A stretch of 64,000 bases of DNA from Bradyrhizobium sp. 141 (GCF_023074055.1 NZ_JADPKR010000103.1:1-64000); one strand, 5' to 3'; counted from the first letter of the stretch, positions 1 through 9,609 are shown. Notes: a model not told the origin generated them from the sequence alone. Numbers and translations: made by a program.

Positions 1-122
1 GTGAGCAAATCCCACCAACCTTGAGGCCTACCGCCCGATTGCTATCGTCCCACCGAGCCAAATAGCGCGCCCGCAACTCATAGGGTCACAAGCTCTCAGG
101 ATGACGCTGTATCTGTAGCCGT

Positions 123-168
123 CACCCTGAGGTGGCCGCTTCTTCAGCGGCCCTCGAAGGGCGACGGC
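123..168. repeat. Intergenic palindromic repeat, family A, single degenerate copy
   Basis: A short inverted-repeat element with GGTGGCCGCT and AGCGGCC arms flanked by CCTGAGG and CCTCGAAGG. It resembles the longer two-armed copies at 15528-15626 and 49226-49338, but only one arm is present. It sits about 35 bases upstream of the thiolase-like gene. The bases before it (1-122) show no supportable gene. Confidence 0.5.
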
Positions 169-201
169 GTGCCAAAGACCTAGAAAGTAAAGCAAGAAGA
201 A

Positions 202-1710
202 ATGACCGATACACGAGAAGATCGCATCCCCGTCATCGTCGGCGTCGGCGAGATCGTCGACCGCCCGAAGGAGATCACCGACGGCCTCGAGCCGCTCGAC
301 CTGCTCGAGCAGGCGCTGCGGCGCGCAGAGGCTGATGCCGGCGCAAAGCTGCTTAGTGAGGTGCAGTCGCTCGACGTCGTCAACTTCCTGAGCTGGCGCT
401 ATCGCGATCCGGAGAGGCTGTTGGCACAACGCCTCGGCATCTCGCCCTCGCATTGCTATTACGGCCCGGTCGGCGGCGAGAGCCCGATCCGCTACATCCA
501 CGAAGCGGCCAAGCGCATCGCGCGCGGCGAATGCACCGTCGCCGCCATCTGCGGCGCCGAGGCGCAGTCGACTGCGACCAAAGCCGAACGCGCGGGCGCG
601 AAGCTGCCATGGACCCCGTTCGCACATGACGTCGAGGAGCCCAAGCGCGGCGCGGCATTCCAGAAGCCGCTGGCGGTGAAGCTCGGCGTATTCCGGCCCG
701 TCACGGTCTATCCCTTCTATGAGGCGGCCTCCTCGGCGCATTGGGGCCAGCCGCCGCGCGAGGCGATGGCGGAATCCGGCACGCTGTGGTCGCGCTATTC
801 GGAGGCCGCCGCGCAGAATCCCAACGCCTGGCTGAAGCGGCGCTATGCGCCTGAGGAGATCACGACGCCGACCGCGGACAATCGTCTGATCGCATGGCCT
901 TACAACAAGCTCATGGTTGCCAACCCGAGCGTCAACATGGGAGGCGCGCTGCTGCTCACCAGCCTCGCCAAGGCGCGCGCGGCCGGCATTGCGGAAGACA
1001 AATTAGTCTATCCGCTCGGCGGCGCCTCGGCGGAAGAGCCCCGCGACTATCTGCTGCGCGACCAGTTCTACGAGAGCCATCCGCAGAACGCGGTGCTCAA
1101 GGCCGTGATGGATCTCGCCGGCGGCGACGGCAAGAGGTTCGACGCGATCGAGCTCTACAGCTGCTTCCCGTGCGTGCCCAAGATGGCGCGGCGGACGCTT
1201 GGGCTTGGTGCCGACGTGCAGCCGACCGTGACCGGCGGCCTCACCTTCTTCGGCGCGCCGCTCAACACCTACATGACGCATGCAGCCTGCGCGATGGTGC
1301 GGCGTGTACGCGACGGCGCCAAGCTGGGCCTGCTTTACGGCCAGGGCGGTTTCGTCACCAAGCATCACGCGCTGGTGGTGTCGAAGGCGCCGCCGCGCGA
1401 GGCGCTGGCGCAGGAGACCAGTGTGCAGGCAGAGGCCGACCGTAACAAGCGCGCGGTGCCGGAGTTCGTTAACGAGGCCTCGGGCAAGGGCAAGGTCGAG
1501 AGCTTTACGGTGCTCTATGGCCGCGGCGGCGATGTCGAGCACGGCGTGGTGATGCTGCGGACGGAGGACGACCGGCGCACGCTGGCGCGGATCCCGGCCG
1601 GCGACAGCGCGACGCTGGGGCGTCTGCTCGACATGGATCGCACACCGGTGGGTTCGCTCGGCGACATCGCGATGGCTGCGGACGGCGTGCCGGAGTGGCG
1701 GGTGGCGTAG
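202..1710 (+). CDS. Thiolase-like acetyl-CoA acetyltransferase family protein (TLP1-like)
   Basis: A 502-residue protein of the thiolase superfamily, of the SCP-x/TLP1 type that carries an extra C-terminal beta-rich domain (about residues 415-500). The thiolase fold is recognisable from VIVGVGEIVD near the N terminus, GGESP at 91-95, the VAAICGAEAQ strand, YSCFPC near 315 and GLTFFGAPLN. The position of the normal acylated cysteine after the first strand-turn is occupied by GGES, and the C-terminal Cys-Gly motif is replaced by YGQGGFVTKH. It may therefore bind acyl-CoA without classical thiolysis; true substrate and reaction cannot be stated. The ATG is preceded by AGAAGA. It converges on the efflux adaptor gene across repeat family B. 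Confidence 0.8.
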   Translation: MTDTREDRIPVIVGVGEIVDRPKEITDGLEPLDLLEQALRRAEADAGAKLLSEVQSLDVVNFLSWRYRDPERLLAQRLGISPSHCYYGPVGGESPIRYIHEAAKRIARGECTVAAICGAEAQSTATKAERAGAKLPWTPFAHDVEEPKRGAAFQKPLAVKLGVFRPVTVYPFYEAASSAHWGQPPREAMAESGTLWSRYSEAAAQNPNAWLKRRYAPEEITTPTADNRLIAWPYNKLMVANPSVNMGGALLLTSLAKARAAGIAEDKLVYPLGGASAEEPRDYLLRDQFYESHPQNAVLKAVMDLAGGDGKRFDAIELYSCFPCVPKMARRTLGLGADVQPTVTGGLTFFGAPLNTYMTHAACAMVRRVRDGAKLGLLYGQGGFVTKHHALVVSKAPPREALAQETSVQAEADRNKRAVPEFVNEASGKGKVESFTVLYGRGGDVEHGVVMLRTEDDRRTLARIPAGDSATLGRLLDMDRTPVGSLGDIAMAADGVPEWRVA

Positions 1711-1718
1711 CTCGCTCT

Positions 1719-1857
1719 CGTGTCCCGGACGCGGTGCGGCATGCAATGCCGCTCCGCAGAGCCGGGACCCAGAAAGCAGCAACGTGTACCGCTAGGAGAG
1801 ATGGGCCCCGGTTCAGCAGCGCATCATTCCATGCTGCGCTGCATCCGGGGCACGAGA
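1719..1857. repeat. Intergenic palindromic repeat, family B
   Basis: An element of about 140 bases that begins GTCCCGGACGCGGTGC and ends GCATCCGGGGCACGAG, so its ends are inverted copies of each other, with an internal CCGGGACCC and GGGCCCCGG pair. Related copies are at 31712-31854 and 51664-51806. It lies between two convergent genes and could form a long hairpin in either transcript. Confidence 0.85.
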
Positions 1858-1862
1858 CTCCC

Positions 1863-3059
1863 CTAGCCCTTCGGCGCCTGCTTCTCAGATGCGGTCGCCG
1901 GCTTGGCCTTGGCGCCAACCACGCGCACCGCATCGCCGTCGGAGAGGCCGTCCGGCGGTGCGGTGATGACGCGGTCATCCGCTGCGATCCCCGACGCCAG
2001 CTCGATCTCGCGGCCGAGATCGCGGGCGATGGTCACGGGCTTGAACAACACCTTGTCGTCCGGCCCGACGGTGGCAACACGCAGGCCGTTGCTGTTGAAG
2101 ATCAGGGCGCTGGCGGGGATGCTGAGCGGTGCGGAGTCGCGCTGGAGATTCAGCTTCACGCTGGCATAGCCGCCGGGCATCAGCTCGCCACTGGAATTGT
2201 CGAGCCCGAGCTGCATGCGCGTGGTGCCGGAGGCAACATCGACAGCCTGGGAGGAGGCTTCCACCGTCGCCTGGAAGGTCCGGTTCGGATATTCCGGCAG
2301 TGCGATCGTCGCCTTGGCGCCGATCTTGATCGCCGGCACGTAATTCTGGGGAACGTTGACGTAGACGCGCAGCTTGGTGATGTCGGAGACCACGAACATC
2401 GCCGGGCCCGAGCCGCCGCCGGCATTGATCAGCGCACCGACGTCGGTGTCGCGCGCGGTGACGACGCCGTCGAACGGCGCCGTGATCTTCTTGTAGCCGG
2501 CCAGCGCTTCCAGCCGCTCGACATTGGCCTTGCCCGAATTGACGGCGGCGTTCTTGTTGGAGAGGTCGGCGGTGCGCTCGTCGATCTCCTGCGCCGATAC
2601 GAAATTGGAGGCGACCAGCGTCTTGCGGCGGTTCAGCGTTGCCTCCGACAGCCTTGCGCTGGCCTGCTGGCTGGCGAGGTCGGCGCGGGCCTGCAAGAGC
2701 TGCTGATCGAGGTCCGGCGCCTCGATCTCGGCGATCACCTGCCCTGCCTTGACGCGGGCGCCGATGTCGGCGCTCCAGCTCTTGAGATAACCCGACACGC
2801 GCGAGAAGATCGGGGCGCGATAATAGGCTTCCAGCCGGCCCGGCAGATCGATGGTGGCGTTGAGCGCCTTGGCGCTGGGCTGGGTCACCGCGACACTGGG
2901 AACGGCCTGATCATCGGTCCATTCCTTTAGCCTGGAGCCCTGCTCCTCGCGGGCGCGGATGCCGGTGCCGACGACGAGACCGGCCGCAATCAGCACCACC
3001 ACGCCGAAGATGCCCAGTTTCCGGTGCGAGACCGGGGAGCGGGGTTCAGTGGGCGACAT
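1863..3059 (-). CDS. RND efflux periplasmic adaptor (membrane fusion protein)
   Basis: A 398-residue HlyD/AcrA-type adaptor that would link the inner-membrane RND pump to an outer-membrane channel. Residues about 15-35 form an N-terminal membrane anchor or signal. The biotinyl-lipoyl half motif (IFSRVSGYLKSW, then IGARVKAGQVIAEIEAP) and its partner (GVVTARDTDVGALINAG) flank an alpha-helical hairpin, and a beta-barrel domain follows. The ATG at 3059 is preferred over an in-frame codon at 3131 because it opens on a short polar stretch before the anchor and gives the usual family length. It overlaps the 3' end of the pump gene by 14 bases, so the two are probably translationally coupled. No outer-membrane TolC partner gene is adjacent. 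Confidence 0.9.
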   Translation of the reverse strand: MSPTEPRSPVSHRKLGIFGVVVLIAAGLVVGTGIRAREEQGSRLKEWTDDQAVPSVAVTQPSAKALNATIDLPGRLEAYYRAPIFSRVSGYLKSWSADIGARVKAGQVIAEIEAPDLDQQLLQARADLASQQASARLSEATLNRRKTLVASNFVSAQEIDERTADLSNKNAAVNSGKANVERLEALAGYKKITAPFDGVVTARDTDVGALINAGGGSGPAMFVVSDITKLRVYVNVPQNYVPAIKIGAKATIALPEYPNRTFQATVEASSQAVDVASGTTRMQLGLDNSSGELMPGGYASVKLNLQRDSAPLSIPASALIFNSNGLRVATVGPDDKVLFKPVTIARDLGREIELASGIAADDRVITAPPDGLSDGDAVRVVGAKAKPATASEKQAPKG

Positions 3060-6000
3060 GCGAAGTCTCCAATGGGGCGGCGGCTGTGGCGCCTTGTTTC
3101 TTGTGTACCATGCTGAACACCACGGGGACAAACATCAGCGTGGCGAAGGTTGCAAAGACCAGGCCGCCGATCACGGCACGGCCGAGCGGCGCGTTCTGCT
3201 CGCCGCCCTCGCCGAGGCCCAAAGCCATGGGCGCCATGCCGATGATCATGGCGAGCGCGGTCATCAGCACCGGGCGGAACCGGACGAAGCCGGCTTCCAG
3301 CGCGGCCGCGACGGGATCGCCGAGCGCCTCGTAGCGCTCGCGCGCGAAGGAGATCACGAGCACGCTGTTGGCGGTGGCAACGCCCATGCACATGATGGCG
3401 CCGGTCAGCGCGGGGACCGACAGCGTGGTCCCGGTCGTGAACAGCATCCAGACAATGCCGGCGAGCGCGGCCGGCAGGGCGGTGATGATCACGAACGGAT
3501 CGGACCAGGACTGGAAGTTTACGACGATCAGGAAGTAGATCAGCACGACGGCGCCCAATAGGCCGAACAACAGGCCAGTGAAGGCGCTGTTCATGGTCTG
3601 CACCTGGCCGAGCAGCACCACCGAGGAGCCCTTCGGCACCTCCTTGGCGGTGTCGGCGATCACCTGGCGGATATCGGCGGCGACCGCGCCGAGATCGCGG
3701 CCTGAGGTCGTCGCGAAGATCTGCACCATCGACTGGATGTCGTATTGCGAGACCACCGCGCTCGAGGACGAACGCTTGATGTCGGCGATGCCGCCAAGGA
3801 TCGGCGACTGCGCATTGCCGGCGGCGGTGATCGGCAGCGTCTGCAGCGCGCTGAGCGAGTCGATCTGGTATTGCGGCGTCTGCATCACGATCGAGTAGGA
3901 CACGCCGTTGTCGGGGTTGAGATAGTAGGTCGGCGCCACCTGCGAGGAGCCCGCGAGATTGACCACGAGGCTGTTGGTGACGTCGCGCTCGGTCAGGCCG
4001 ACATATTGCGCGCGGGTGCGGTCGACGTCGATGTTGAAGGTCGGGGCGTTCGGCGATTGCTGGATGCGCGCATCGGCAACGCCGGGAATTTTGCGGACCT
4101 TGGCCAGCAGATTGTTGGCGTAGGCAAAATTCGCGCTGAGATTGGCGCCGCGGATCTGCAGGTCGATCGGCGCCGGCGCACCGAAGTTCAGGATCTGGCT
4201 GACGATGTCGGCCGGCAGGAACGCGAAACTGACGCCGGGGAACAGCCGCGGCAATTGCTCGCGCAGCACGCGCACATGCTCTTCGGTCGGCTTGTGACCT
4301 TCCTTGAGCTTGATCTGGATATCGCCGTCCTGCGGGCCGATCACGCCGGTGTTGTTGTAGGTCATGTTGATGCCGGAGATCGGCATGCCGATGTTGTCGG
4401 TCATGGTCTCGATCTCGCCCGGGATCAGCTTGCGGACCGCCTTTTGCACGTCGGCGAGCTGGTTCGCGGTCTCCTCGACGCGGGTGCCGACTTGCGTGCG
4501 GACATGCATCAGGATGTTACCGGCATCGACGGCGGGAAAGAAGTTGCGCCCGAGGAACGGCACCAGCGCGAAGGACGCGCCGACGACACAGATGAAGCCG
4601 ATCACGAACACCGCACGGTGCCCCAGCGCGAGCCGAAGGAAGTCATGGTAGCCGCCGCGGATACGCTCGAACCGCGCCTCGAAGCCACGCTGGAACCAGA
4701 CCAAAGGATTGCGTGATCTCGGCGGCCCACCCTCGTGATGGACATGCGCCTGCAAGAGGTAATTCGCCATGGTCGGCACCAGCGTGCGCGACAGGATGAA
4801 CGACCAGATCATCGCGAACATCACGGCTTCCGCCATCGGCACGAACAGGAAGCGCGCAACGCCCGTGAGGAAGAACATCGGCACGAACACGATACAGATG
4901 CAGAGCAGCGACACGAAAGCCGGCGTCACGATCTGGTTGGCGCCGTCGAGGATCGACTGCTCGACCGGCTTGCCCTGCTCCAGATGGTAGTTGATGTTCT
5001 CGATCGTCACGGTGGCGTCGTCGACGAGGATGCCGACCGCGAGCGCGAGCCCGCCGAGCGTCATGATGTTCAGCGTCTCTCCGATCGCCGACAGCATGAT
5101 GATGGCGCCCAGCACCGACAGCGGGATCGAGACCGCGATGATGATGGTCGAGCGCCAGCTGCCGAGGAACAACAGGATCATGACGCTGGTGAGCAGCGCC
5201 GCGATCACGCCCTCGACCGCGACGCCTTGAATCGCGCCACGGACGAACACCGACTGGTCACCGATGAAGCCGATCTTGAGCGCGTCGGGGAGCTGGTCCT
5301 TGACGTCGATGACCTTCTGCTTGATGCCGGCGATGATATCGAGCGTCGAGGTCGCGCCCGCTTTCAGCACCATCATCAGCACGGAGCGGTTGCCGTCGAC
5401 ATGGACGATGTTCGTTTGCGGCGGATTGCCGTCGCGGACGGTGGCGACATCGCGCACATAGACCATCGCGCCGTTAACAGTCCGGATCGGCAGATTGCCG
5501 AGCTCCTCGATCCTGAGCGGCGAGTTGTTGAGCTGGATGTTGTACTCGAACTGGCCGATCTTCTGGGTGCCGACCGGCGTGATCAGGTTCTGGGCCGCGA
5601 GCGCGTTGGCGACATCCTGGCCGGACAGGCCGCGGGCCTGGAGCGCGGTGGGATCGAGATCAATCTGGACCTGGCGCTGCTTGCCGCCGAACGGATAGGG
5701 AATCGCGGCGCCGGGCACGGTGACCAGCGGCGTGCGGAGCTGGTTGATGCCGATATCGGCAAGGTTCTGCTCGGTGAGGCCATCACCCGACAACGCCACC
5801 TGGATGATCGGCACGGTGGACGCCGAGTAGTTCAGGATCAAGGGCGGCGTCGCGCCCGGCGGCATCTGCTTGAGCAGCGTCTGCGAGATCGCGGTGACCT
5901 GCGCGTTGGCGGTGCGGATGTCGACGTTGGGCTGGAAGAAGATCTTGATGATGCCAAAGCCGTTGTAGGAATTGGCCGTGATGTGCTCGATGTCGTTGAC

Positions 6001-6225
6001 CGTCGTCGTCAGCGCGCGCTGAAATGGCGTCGTGATACGGCCGGACATCTGATCGGGCGGCAGGCCGGTGTACTGCCAGACCACGCCGATCACGGGAATG
6101 CGGATGTCCGGGAAAATGTCGGTCGGGGTCCGCAGCGCCGCGAGCGGTCCGATGATCAGCAGCAGAAGCGCGAGCACGACGAACGTATAGGGCCGGCTCA
6201 GAGCAATACGGACCAGAGCAATCAT
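3046..6225 (-). CDS. RND efflux transporter, inner-membrane permease
   Basis: A 1059-residue pump of the AcrB/HAE-1 or related RND branch, exporting unknown substrates by proton exchange. It shows the duplicated RND architecture: a first membrane helix at about 10-30, a large periplasmic loop, the helix 4 motif GILVDDATVTIEN with adjacent aspartates 402-403, and a second membrane-loop-membrane half. In the helix 10 motif the lysine of the AcrB-type proton relay appears to be replaced (GVATANSVLV), which is seen in some proteobacterial RND branches. It is first in a two-gene operon with the adaptor. No regulator gene adjoins it, and the upstream gap 6226-6418 shows no clear operator. Confidence 0.92.
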   Translation of the reverse strand: MIALVRIALSRPYTFVVLALLLLIIGPLAALRTPTDIFPDIRIPVIGVVWQYTGLPPDQMSGRITTPFQRALTTTVNDIEHITANSYNGFGIIKIFFQPNVDIRTANAQVTAISQTLLKQMPPGATPPLILNYSASTVPIIQVALSGDGLTEQNLADIGINQLRTPLVTVPGAAIPYPFGGKQRQVQIDLDPTALQARGLSGQDVANALAAQNLITPVGTQKIGQFEYNIQLNNSPLRIEELGNLPIRTVNGAMVYVRDVATVRDGNPPQTNIVHVDGNRSVLMMVLKAGATSTLDIIAGIKQKVIDVKDQLPDALKIGFIGDQSVFVRGAIQGVAVEGVIAALLTSVMILLFLGSWRSTIIIAVSIPLSVLGAIIMLSAIGETLNIMTLGGLALAVGILVDDATVTIENINYHLEQGKPVEQSILDGANQIVTPAFVSLLCICIVFVPMFFLTGVARFLFVPMAEAVMFAMIWSFILSRTLVPTMANYLLQAHVHHEGGPPRSRNPLVWFQRGFEARFERIRGGYHDFLRLALGHRAVFVIGFICVVGASFALVPFLGRNFFPAVDAGNILMHVRTQVGTRVEETANQLADVQKAVRKLIPGEIETMTDNIGMPISGINMTYNNTGVIGPQDGDIQIKLKEGHKPTEEHVRVLREQLPRLFPGVSFAFLPADIVSQILNFGAPAPIDLQIRGANLSANFAYANNLLAKVRKIPGVADARIQQSPNAPTFNIDVDRTRAQYVGLTERDVTNSLVVNLAGSSQVAPTYYLNPDNGVSYSIVMQTPQYQIDSLSALQTLPITAAGNAQSPILGGIADIKRSSSSAVVSQYDIQSMVQIFATTSGRDLGAVAADIRQVIADTAKEVPKGSSVVLLGQVQTMNSAFTGLLFGLLGAVVLIYFLIVVNFQSWSDPFVIITALPAALAGIVWMLFTTGTTLSVPALTGAIMCMGVATANSVLVISFARERYEALGDPVAAALEAGFVRFRPVLMTALAMIIGMAPMALGLGEGGEQNAPLGRAVIGGLVFATFATLMFVPVVFSMVHKKQGATAAAPLETSHVAH

Positions 6226-6418
6226 GCGCCAGGCAAATCCAGGTCAAGCAAGGAAGGAATCCGCCCCCGCGGGGATCCCTTTCCCCTTTACCTGAGCACT
6301 GCAGGAAACGCTAATGACTCGCGGCTATCCCGCATTCACTTCCCTGCTACCGCACTGCGAAATCGACATCGCAGCTATGCGCGGTCGATGTCAGGCCGCA
6401 CGGACCGCGTTCAGAGAA

Positions 6419-6457
6419 AGAAAAACGAGCGGCGCTTCTGGCGCCGCTCGTTTTTTG
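6419..6457. terminator. Bidirectional Rho-independent terminator
   Basis: An 11-base-pair stem, ACGAGCGGCGC at 6425-6435 and GCGCCGCTCGT at 6441-6451, with a 5-base loop, flanked by an A-run on the left and TTTTTT on the right. T-runs follow the stem on both strands. It lies just past the stop of the chemoreceptor gene and before the RND operon, so it most likely ends chemoreceptor transcription. Confidence 0.9.
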
Positions 6458-6473
6458 CAACGATGGTGTTCGA

Positions 6474-8165
6474 TTACGCCGCGCGCACGTTGGTCAGGAA
6501 TCTGCTGACCTCGTTTTTCAGCCGGCCCGAGTCATTCGACAGCATTTGCGCCGCCGATAGCACCTGCGAAGAGGCCGTGCCAGTCTCGGTTGCGCCGCGT
6601 TGCACGTCGGTGATGTTGGAGGAGACCTGCTGGGTGCCCTGCGCGGCCTGCTGCACGTTGCGGGCGATCTCCTGCGTCGCCGCGCCCTGCTCTTCCACCG
6701 CCGCAGCGATCGCCGACGATATCTCCGAGAGACGCTCGATGGTCGAGGAGATCTCCTTGATGGCACCGACCGAATCGTTGGTCGCCGCCTGGATGCCGGC
6801 GATCTGCTGGCCGATCTCGCCGGTCGCCTTCGCGGTCTGCTCGGCGAGCGCCTTGACCTCGGAGGCCACCACCGCGAAGCCGCGGCCGGCTTCACCGGCA
6901 CGTGCGGCTTCGATGGTCGCGTTCAACGCCAACAGATTGGTCTGGCCGGCGATGGTGTTGATCAGCTCGACGACGTCGCCGATGCGGGATGCTGCCTTCG
7001 ACAGCTCGCTGACGCGCTCGGTGGTGGCGCGCGCCTGGCCGACGGCATCGCCCGCCATCCGCGCCGATTCCTGCACCTGACGGCTGATCTCGCCGACCGA
7101 CGAGGCCATCTCCTCGGTCGCCGAGGCCACCGACTGCACGTTGGTCGAGGCTTCCTCCGAAGCGCCGGCAACGGTGGTCGCCAGCCTCTGGGAGCGGTCG
7201 GCGGTCGATGTCAGCGTCGAGGCGGAGGCCTCCAGCTGGGTCGAAGCCGACGACACGGTCTGGACGATCTCGCCGATCATGGTTTCGAATTCGCGGGTGA
7301 TGTTGTCGACGCGGCGGCCGCGCTCGATCTTGGCTTCGGCATCCGCGGCCGCAGCCTCGTCCGCGGCCTTCTTGGCGATCAGCGCCTCCTTGAAAATCTG
7401 GAGCACGTCGGCCATGGCGCCGATCTCCGTCTTCTCGCCGCGATGCGGGACTTCGGCCGAAAGGTCGCCCTTACCCAGCGCCTGCATCGGCTCGGTGATG
7501 GAATTGATGCCGTTTGAGACGTCGCGGACAAGATAGAAGCTGAGACCAATGCCGATCACGACAGCGACGCCGAGAATGACCGAAACCAGCATAAAGGCAT
7601 AGGCGTAGCTGTCGGCGGCATCCAGAGCGGCCTGTTCGCCGCCCTTGGTGTTGAGCTCGATGTCCTTGCGCAAGACCTCATCGGCTTGCAGCCCGATCTT
7701 GTTGACGGTCTTGGTATTCAACTCATGCGCCTCGTGCGGGACCTTGCCGGCCTCCTTGCGCGAGAGCGCCATGACTTCCTGGGTGCCTTTCTTGTACTCG
7801 TCCCACAGCTTCGACCACTCGCTGTAAAGCGCCCGCTCTTCAGGCGAGGTAATCAGGGGCTCGTAGGCTTGACGGAACTTGGTGTTGGCTTCGATCACCG
7901 TTGCCAGCGTCTTTTCCGACGCGAGCTTCTCTTCGAGAGTCTCCGACAGCATGTGCTCGCGGATCACATTGCGGTAGGTGATCACGCCGGCGCGAAGATC
8001 GCCCAGCACCCGGACGCTCGGCATCCAACTAGTGGTTATGTCGACGGTGTTGGCATTCATCGACCGCATTTTCATGACGGCGAGCAGACCCATGCCGGCC
8101 ATCGCGACCAGCAGGAACGCCACGACACTGATGATCTTGGCGCGGATGGAAATGGTGGCGAGCAT
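6474..8165 (-). CDS. Methyl-accepting chemotaxis protein
   Basis: A 563-residue transmembrane chemoreceptor. Membrane segments lie at about 11-31 and 189-213 and enclose a periplasmic sensor of roughly 155 residues predicted as a four-helix bundle (4HB_MCP type). A HAMP linker follows (about 214-266), then a long coiled-coil signalling domain with the highly conserved hairpin tip (EAGRGFAVVASEVKALAEQ). It ends in FLTNVRAA with no CheR/CheB docking pentapeptide, so adaptation enzymes must reach it otherwise. The ligand is unknown; the next genes encode threonate catabolism, so a sugar-acid ligand is possible but only an inference. It is monocistronic, followed by a strong terminator. Confidence 0.93.
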   Translation of the reverse strand: MLATISIRAKIISVVAFLLVAMAGMGLLAVMKMRSMNANTVDITTSWMPSVRVLGDLRAGVITYRNVIREHMLSETLEEKLASEKTLATVIEANTKFRQAYEPLITSPEERALYSEWSKLWDEYKKGTQEVMALSRKEAGKVPHEAHELNTKTVNKIGLQADEVLRKDIELNTKGGEQAALDAADSYAYAFMLVSVILGVAVVIGIGLSFYLVRDVSNGINSITEPMQALGKGDLSAEVPHRGEKTEIGAMADVLQIFKEALIAKKAADEAAAADAEAKIERGRRVDNITREFETMIGEIVQTVSSASTQLEASASTLTSTADRSQRLATTVAGASEEASTNVQSVASATEEMASSVGEISRQVQESARMAGDAVGQARATTERVSELSKAASRIGDVVELINTIAGQTNLLALNATIEAARAGEAGRGFAVVASEVKALAEQTAKATGEIGQQIAGIQAATNDSVGAIKEISSTIERLSEISSAIAAAVEEQGAATQEIARNVQQAAQGTQQVSSNITDVQRGATETGTASSQVLSAAQMLSNDSGRLKNEVSRFLTNVRAA

Positions 8166-8274
8166 AGTTGTCTCTTTGTGCTGGAGCCGGCGTGGGTCCG
8201 GGAATTACGAATCAACCAAAAGGAGCAGCGCCGACATCCAACACCAGAGCACCTGAGCAGATGTTAACTAAGAC

Positions 8275-8290
8275 TCCGTACGAGTACGGA
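8275..8290. promoter_or_regulatory. Perfect palindrome upstream of the chemoreceptor gene
   Basis: TCCGTAC-GA-GTACGGA, 7-base arms with a 2-base spacer, 110 bases upstream of the chemoreceptor start and about 40 bases past the otnK stop. It has no T-run, so it is more likely a protein-binding site than a terminator. The binding protein is unknown. Confidence 0.4.
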
Positions 8291-8331
8291 AGCCAGAAAC
8301 AAATGAACGGGCAGCTAAGAATGCCCTGCGC

Positions 8332-9609
8332 TCAGCGCATGAGGCCAAGCGCGTCCGTGAAAAACTCCGCGCCGCCGAAATTGCCCGATTTGAGGGCAAG
8401 CAACATCTCGCCCGCGTCCGCACCGACCGCGCGCAAGACCGGGACACCCGGGGCGATCTCTACTCCGACGAGAAATCCAGGAATCTTCAACCGGTCGACC
8501 ACGGCACCAGACGTCTCGCCACCCGCGACGATCAGGCGCCGGACGCCGGCCTGCACCAGGCCTTCGGCGATGTCGGCCATGGCCTGCTCGATCGCATGCC
8601 CGGCCGCATCGCGGCCGTGGCGTGCCTGAACCGCGGCAACGGCTTCCGGTGTCGCGCTCGAAGCGATCAGAACAGGACCATCCGCCAGAAGCGGCCGGGC
8701 CCAGGCGAGCGCGCGCGGCGCTTCGCCCCGGCCTGAGACAATCTGCTCCGGGTCGAGATGTAACACCGGCATGACGCGTTCGGCATTGGCGATCTGCTGA
8801 AGCGTCGCCTGCGAGCAGCTTCCGGCAAGGCAGGCCGCCGGTCCGCCGACCGCCGCGCCTGCCACGCTGCTCGCAGCAGCCGATTTGACCTTGCCCGTCG
8901 ACACCAGCGCGCGCGCAAGCCCGAGGCCGATGCCGGAGGCACCGACCGACAAGCGATGTTCGCCGGCCACGAGACCGATGGTCTCGAGGTCGCGGTCGAA
9001 CACGGCGTCGATGATGGCGGCGCCGATGCCCTTGCTCGCGAGTTCGGCCAGCCGCGCCCGCACGGCATCCGCGCCGCGTGCGACGGTGGCGAGGTCGACG
9101 AGACCGATCTGCGTCCTGCTCTGGCGCGCGAGCACGCGCACCAGGTTGGAATCATGCATCGGGTTCAGCGGATGGTCCTTCAGCGGGCTCTCGTTGAGCG
9201 GTAGGGCGCCGACGAAGAGGTTACCCTGATAGACGGTGCGGCCGGTCTCCGGGAACGCCGGCGTCACCAGAACGGCAGCTTCGCCGCAGTCGGCGCGCAG
9301 CGCGTCCATCACCGGGCCGATATTGCCGGCATCTGTGGAATCGAAGGTCGAGCAGATCTTGAACAGCACGTGGCCCGCGCCGCGGCCGCGCAGCCATGTC
9401 TCCGCCGCGCGTGAGCGCGACACGGCAAGGCCCGCCTCGATCGAGCGGCTTTTCAGCGACACCACGACGGCGTCGACCTCGGGCAGTGCCAGATCGTCCG
9501 CGGGCACGCCGATGGTCTGCACGGTGCGCAGACCCGCGCGCGTCAACGTGTTGGCGAGATCGGAGGCGCCGGTGTAATCGTCGGCGATGCAGCCCAACGC
9601 AAGTGTCAC
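8332..9609 (-). CDS. otnK: 3-oxo-tetronate kinase
   Basis: A 425-residue four-carbon acid sugar kinase (DUF1537 family). It phosphorylates 3-oxo-tetronate to the 4-phosphate in L-threonate and D-erythronate breakdown. The N terminus ALGCIADDYTGASDLANTL is the diagnostic substrate-binding motif of the family, and the C-terminal nucleotide-binding part carries AGGETSGAVVDRL. The start is GTG at 9609 and overlaps the otnI stop by 4 bases (GTGA), indicating translational coupling. Its neighbours otnI, ltnD and otnC complete the pathway, which supports the specific assignment over other DUF1537 kinases. Confidence 0.9.
   Translation of the reverse strand: MTLALGCIADDYTGASDLANTLTRAGLRTVQTIGVPADDLALPEVDAVVVSLKSRSIEAGLAVSRSRAAETWLRGRGAGHVLFKICSTFDSTDAGNIGPVMDALRADCGEAAVLVTPAFPETGRTVYQGNLFVGALPLNESPLKDHPLNPMHDSNLVRVLARQSRTQIGLVDLATVARGADAVRARLAELASKGIGAAIIDAVFDRDLETIGLVAGEHRLSVGASGIGLGLARALVSTGKVKSAAASSVAGAAVGGPAACLAGSCSQATLQQIANAERVMPVLHLDPEQIVSGRGEAPRALAWARPLLADGPVLIASSATPEAVAAVQARHGRDAAGHAIEQAMADIAEGLVQAGVRRLIVAGGETSGAVVDRLKIPGFLVGVEIAPGVPVLRAVGADAGEMLLALKSGNFGGAEFFTDALGLMR

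Noticed and set aside
1..201. A gene or tRNA at the left edge
   Set aside because: No ORF with a conserved motif and no cloverleaf could be recognised; only the degenerate repeat at 123-168 is supportable.
1695..2930. A 411-codon open frame on the plus strand
   Set aside because: It starts inside the thiolase-like gene's end and runs through repeat B and antisense to the adaptor; no domain seen.
4735..7080. A 781-codon open frame on the plus strand
   Set aside because: It is antisense to the RND pump and chemoreceptor genes and crosses the terminator between them. Composition is skewed and no family motif is seen.
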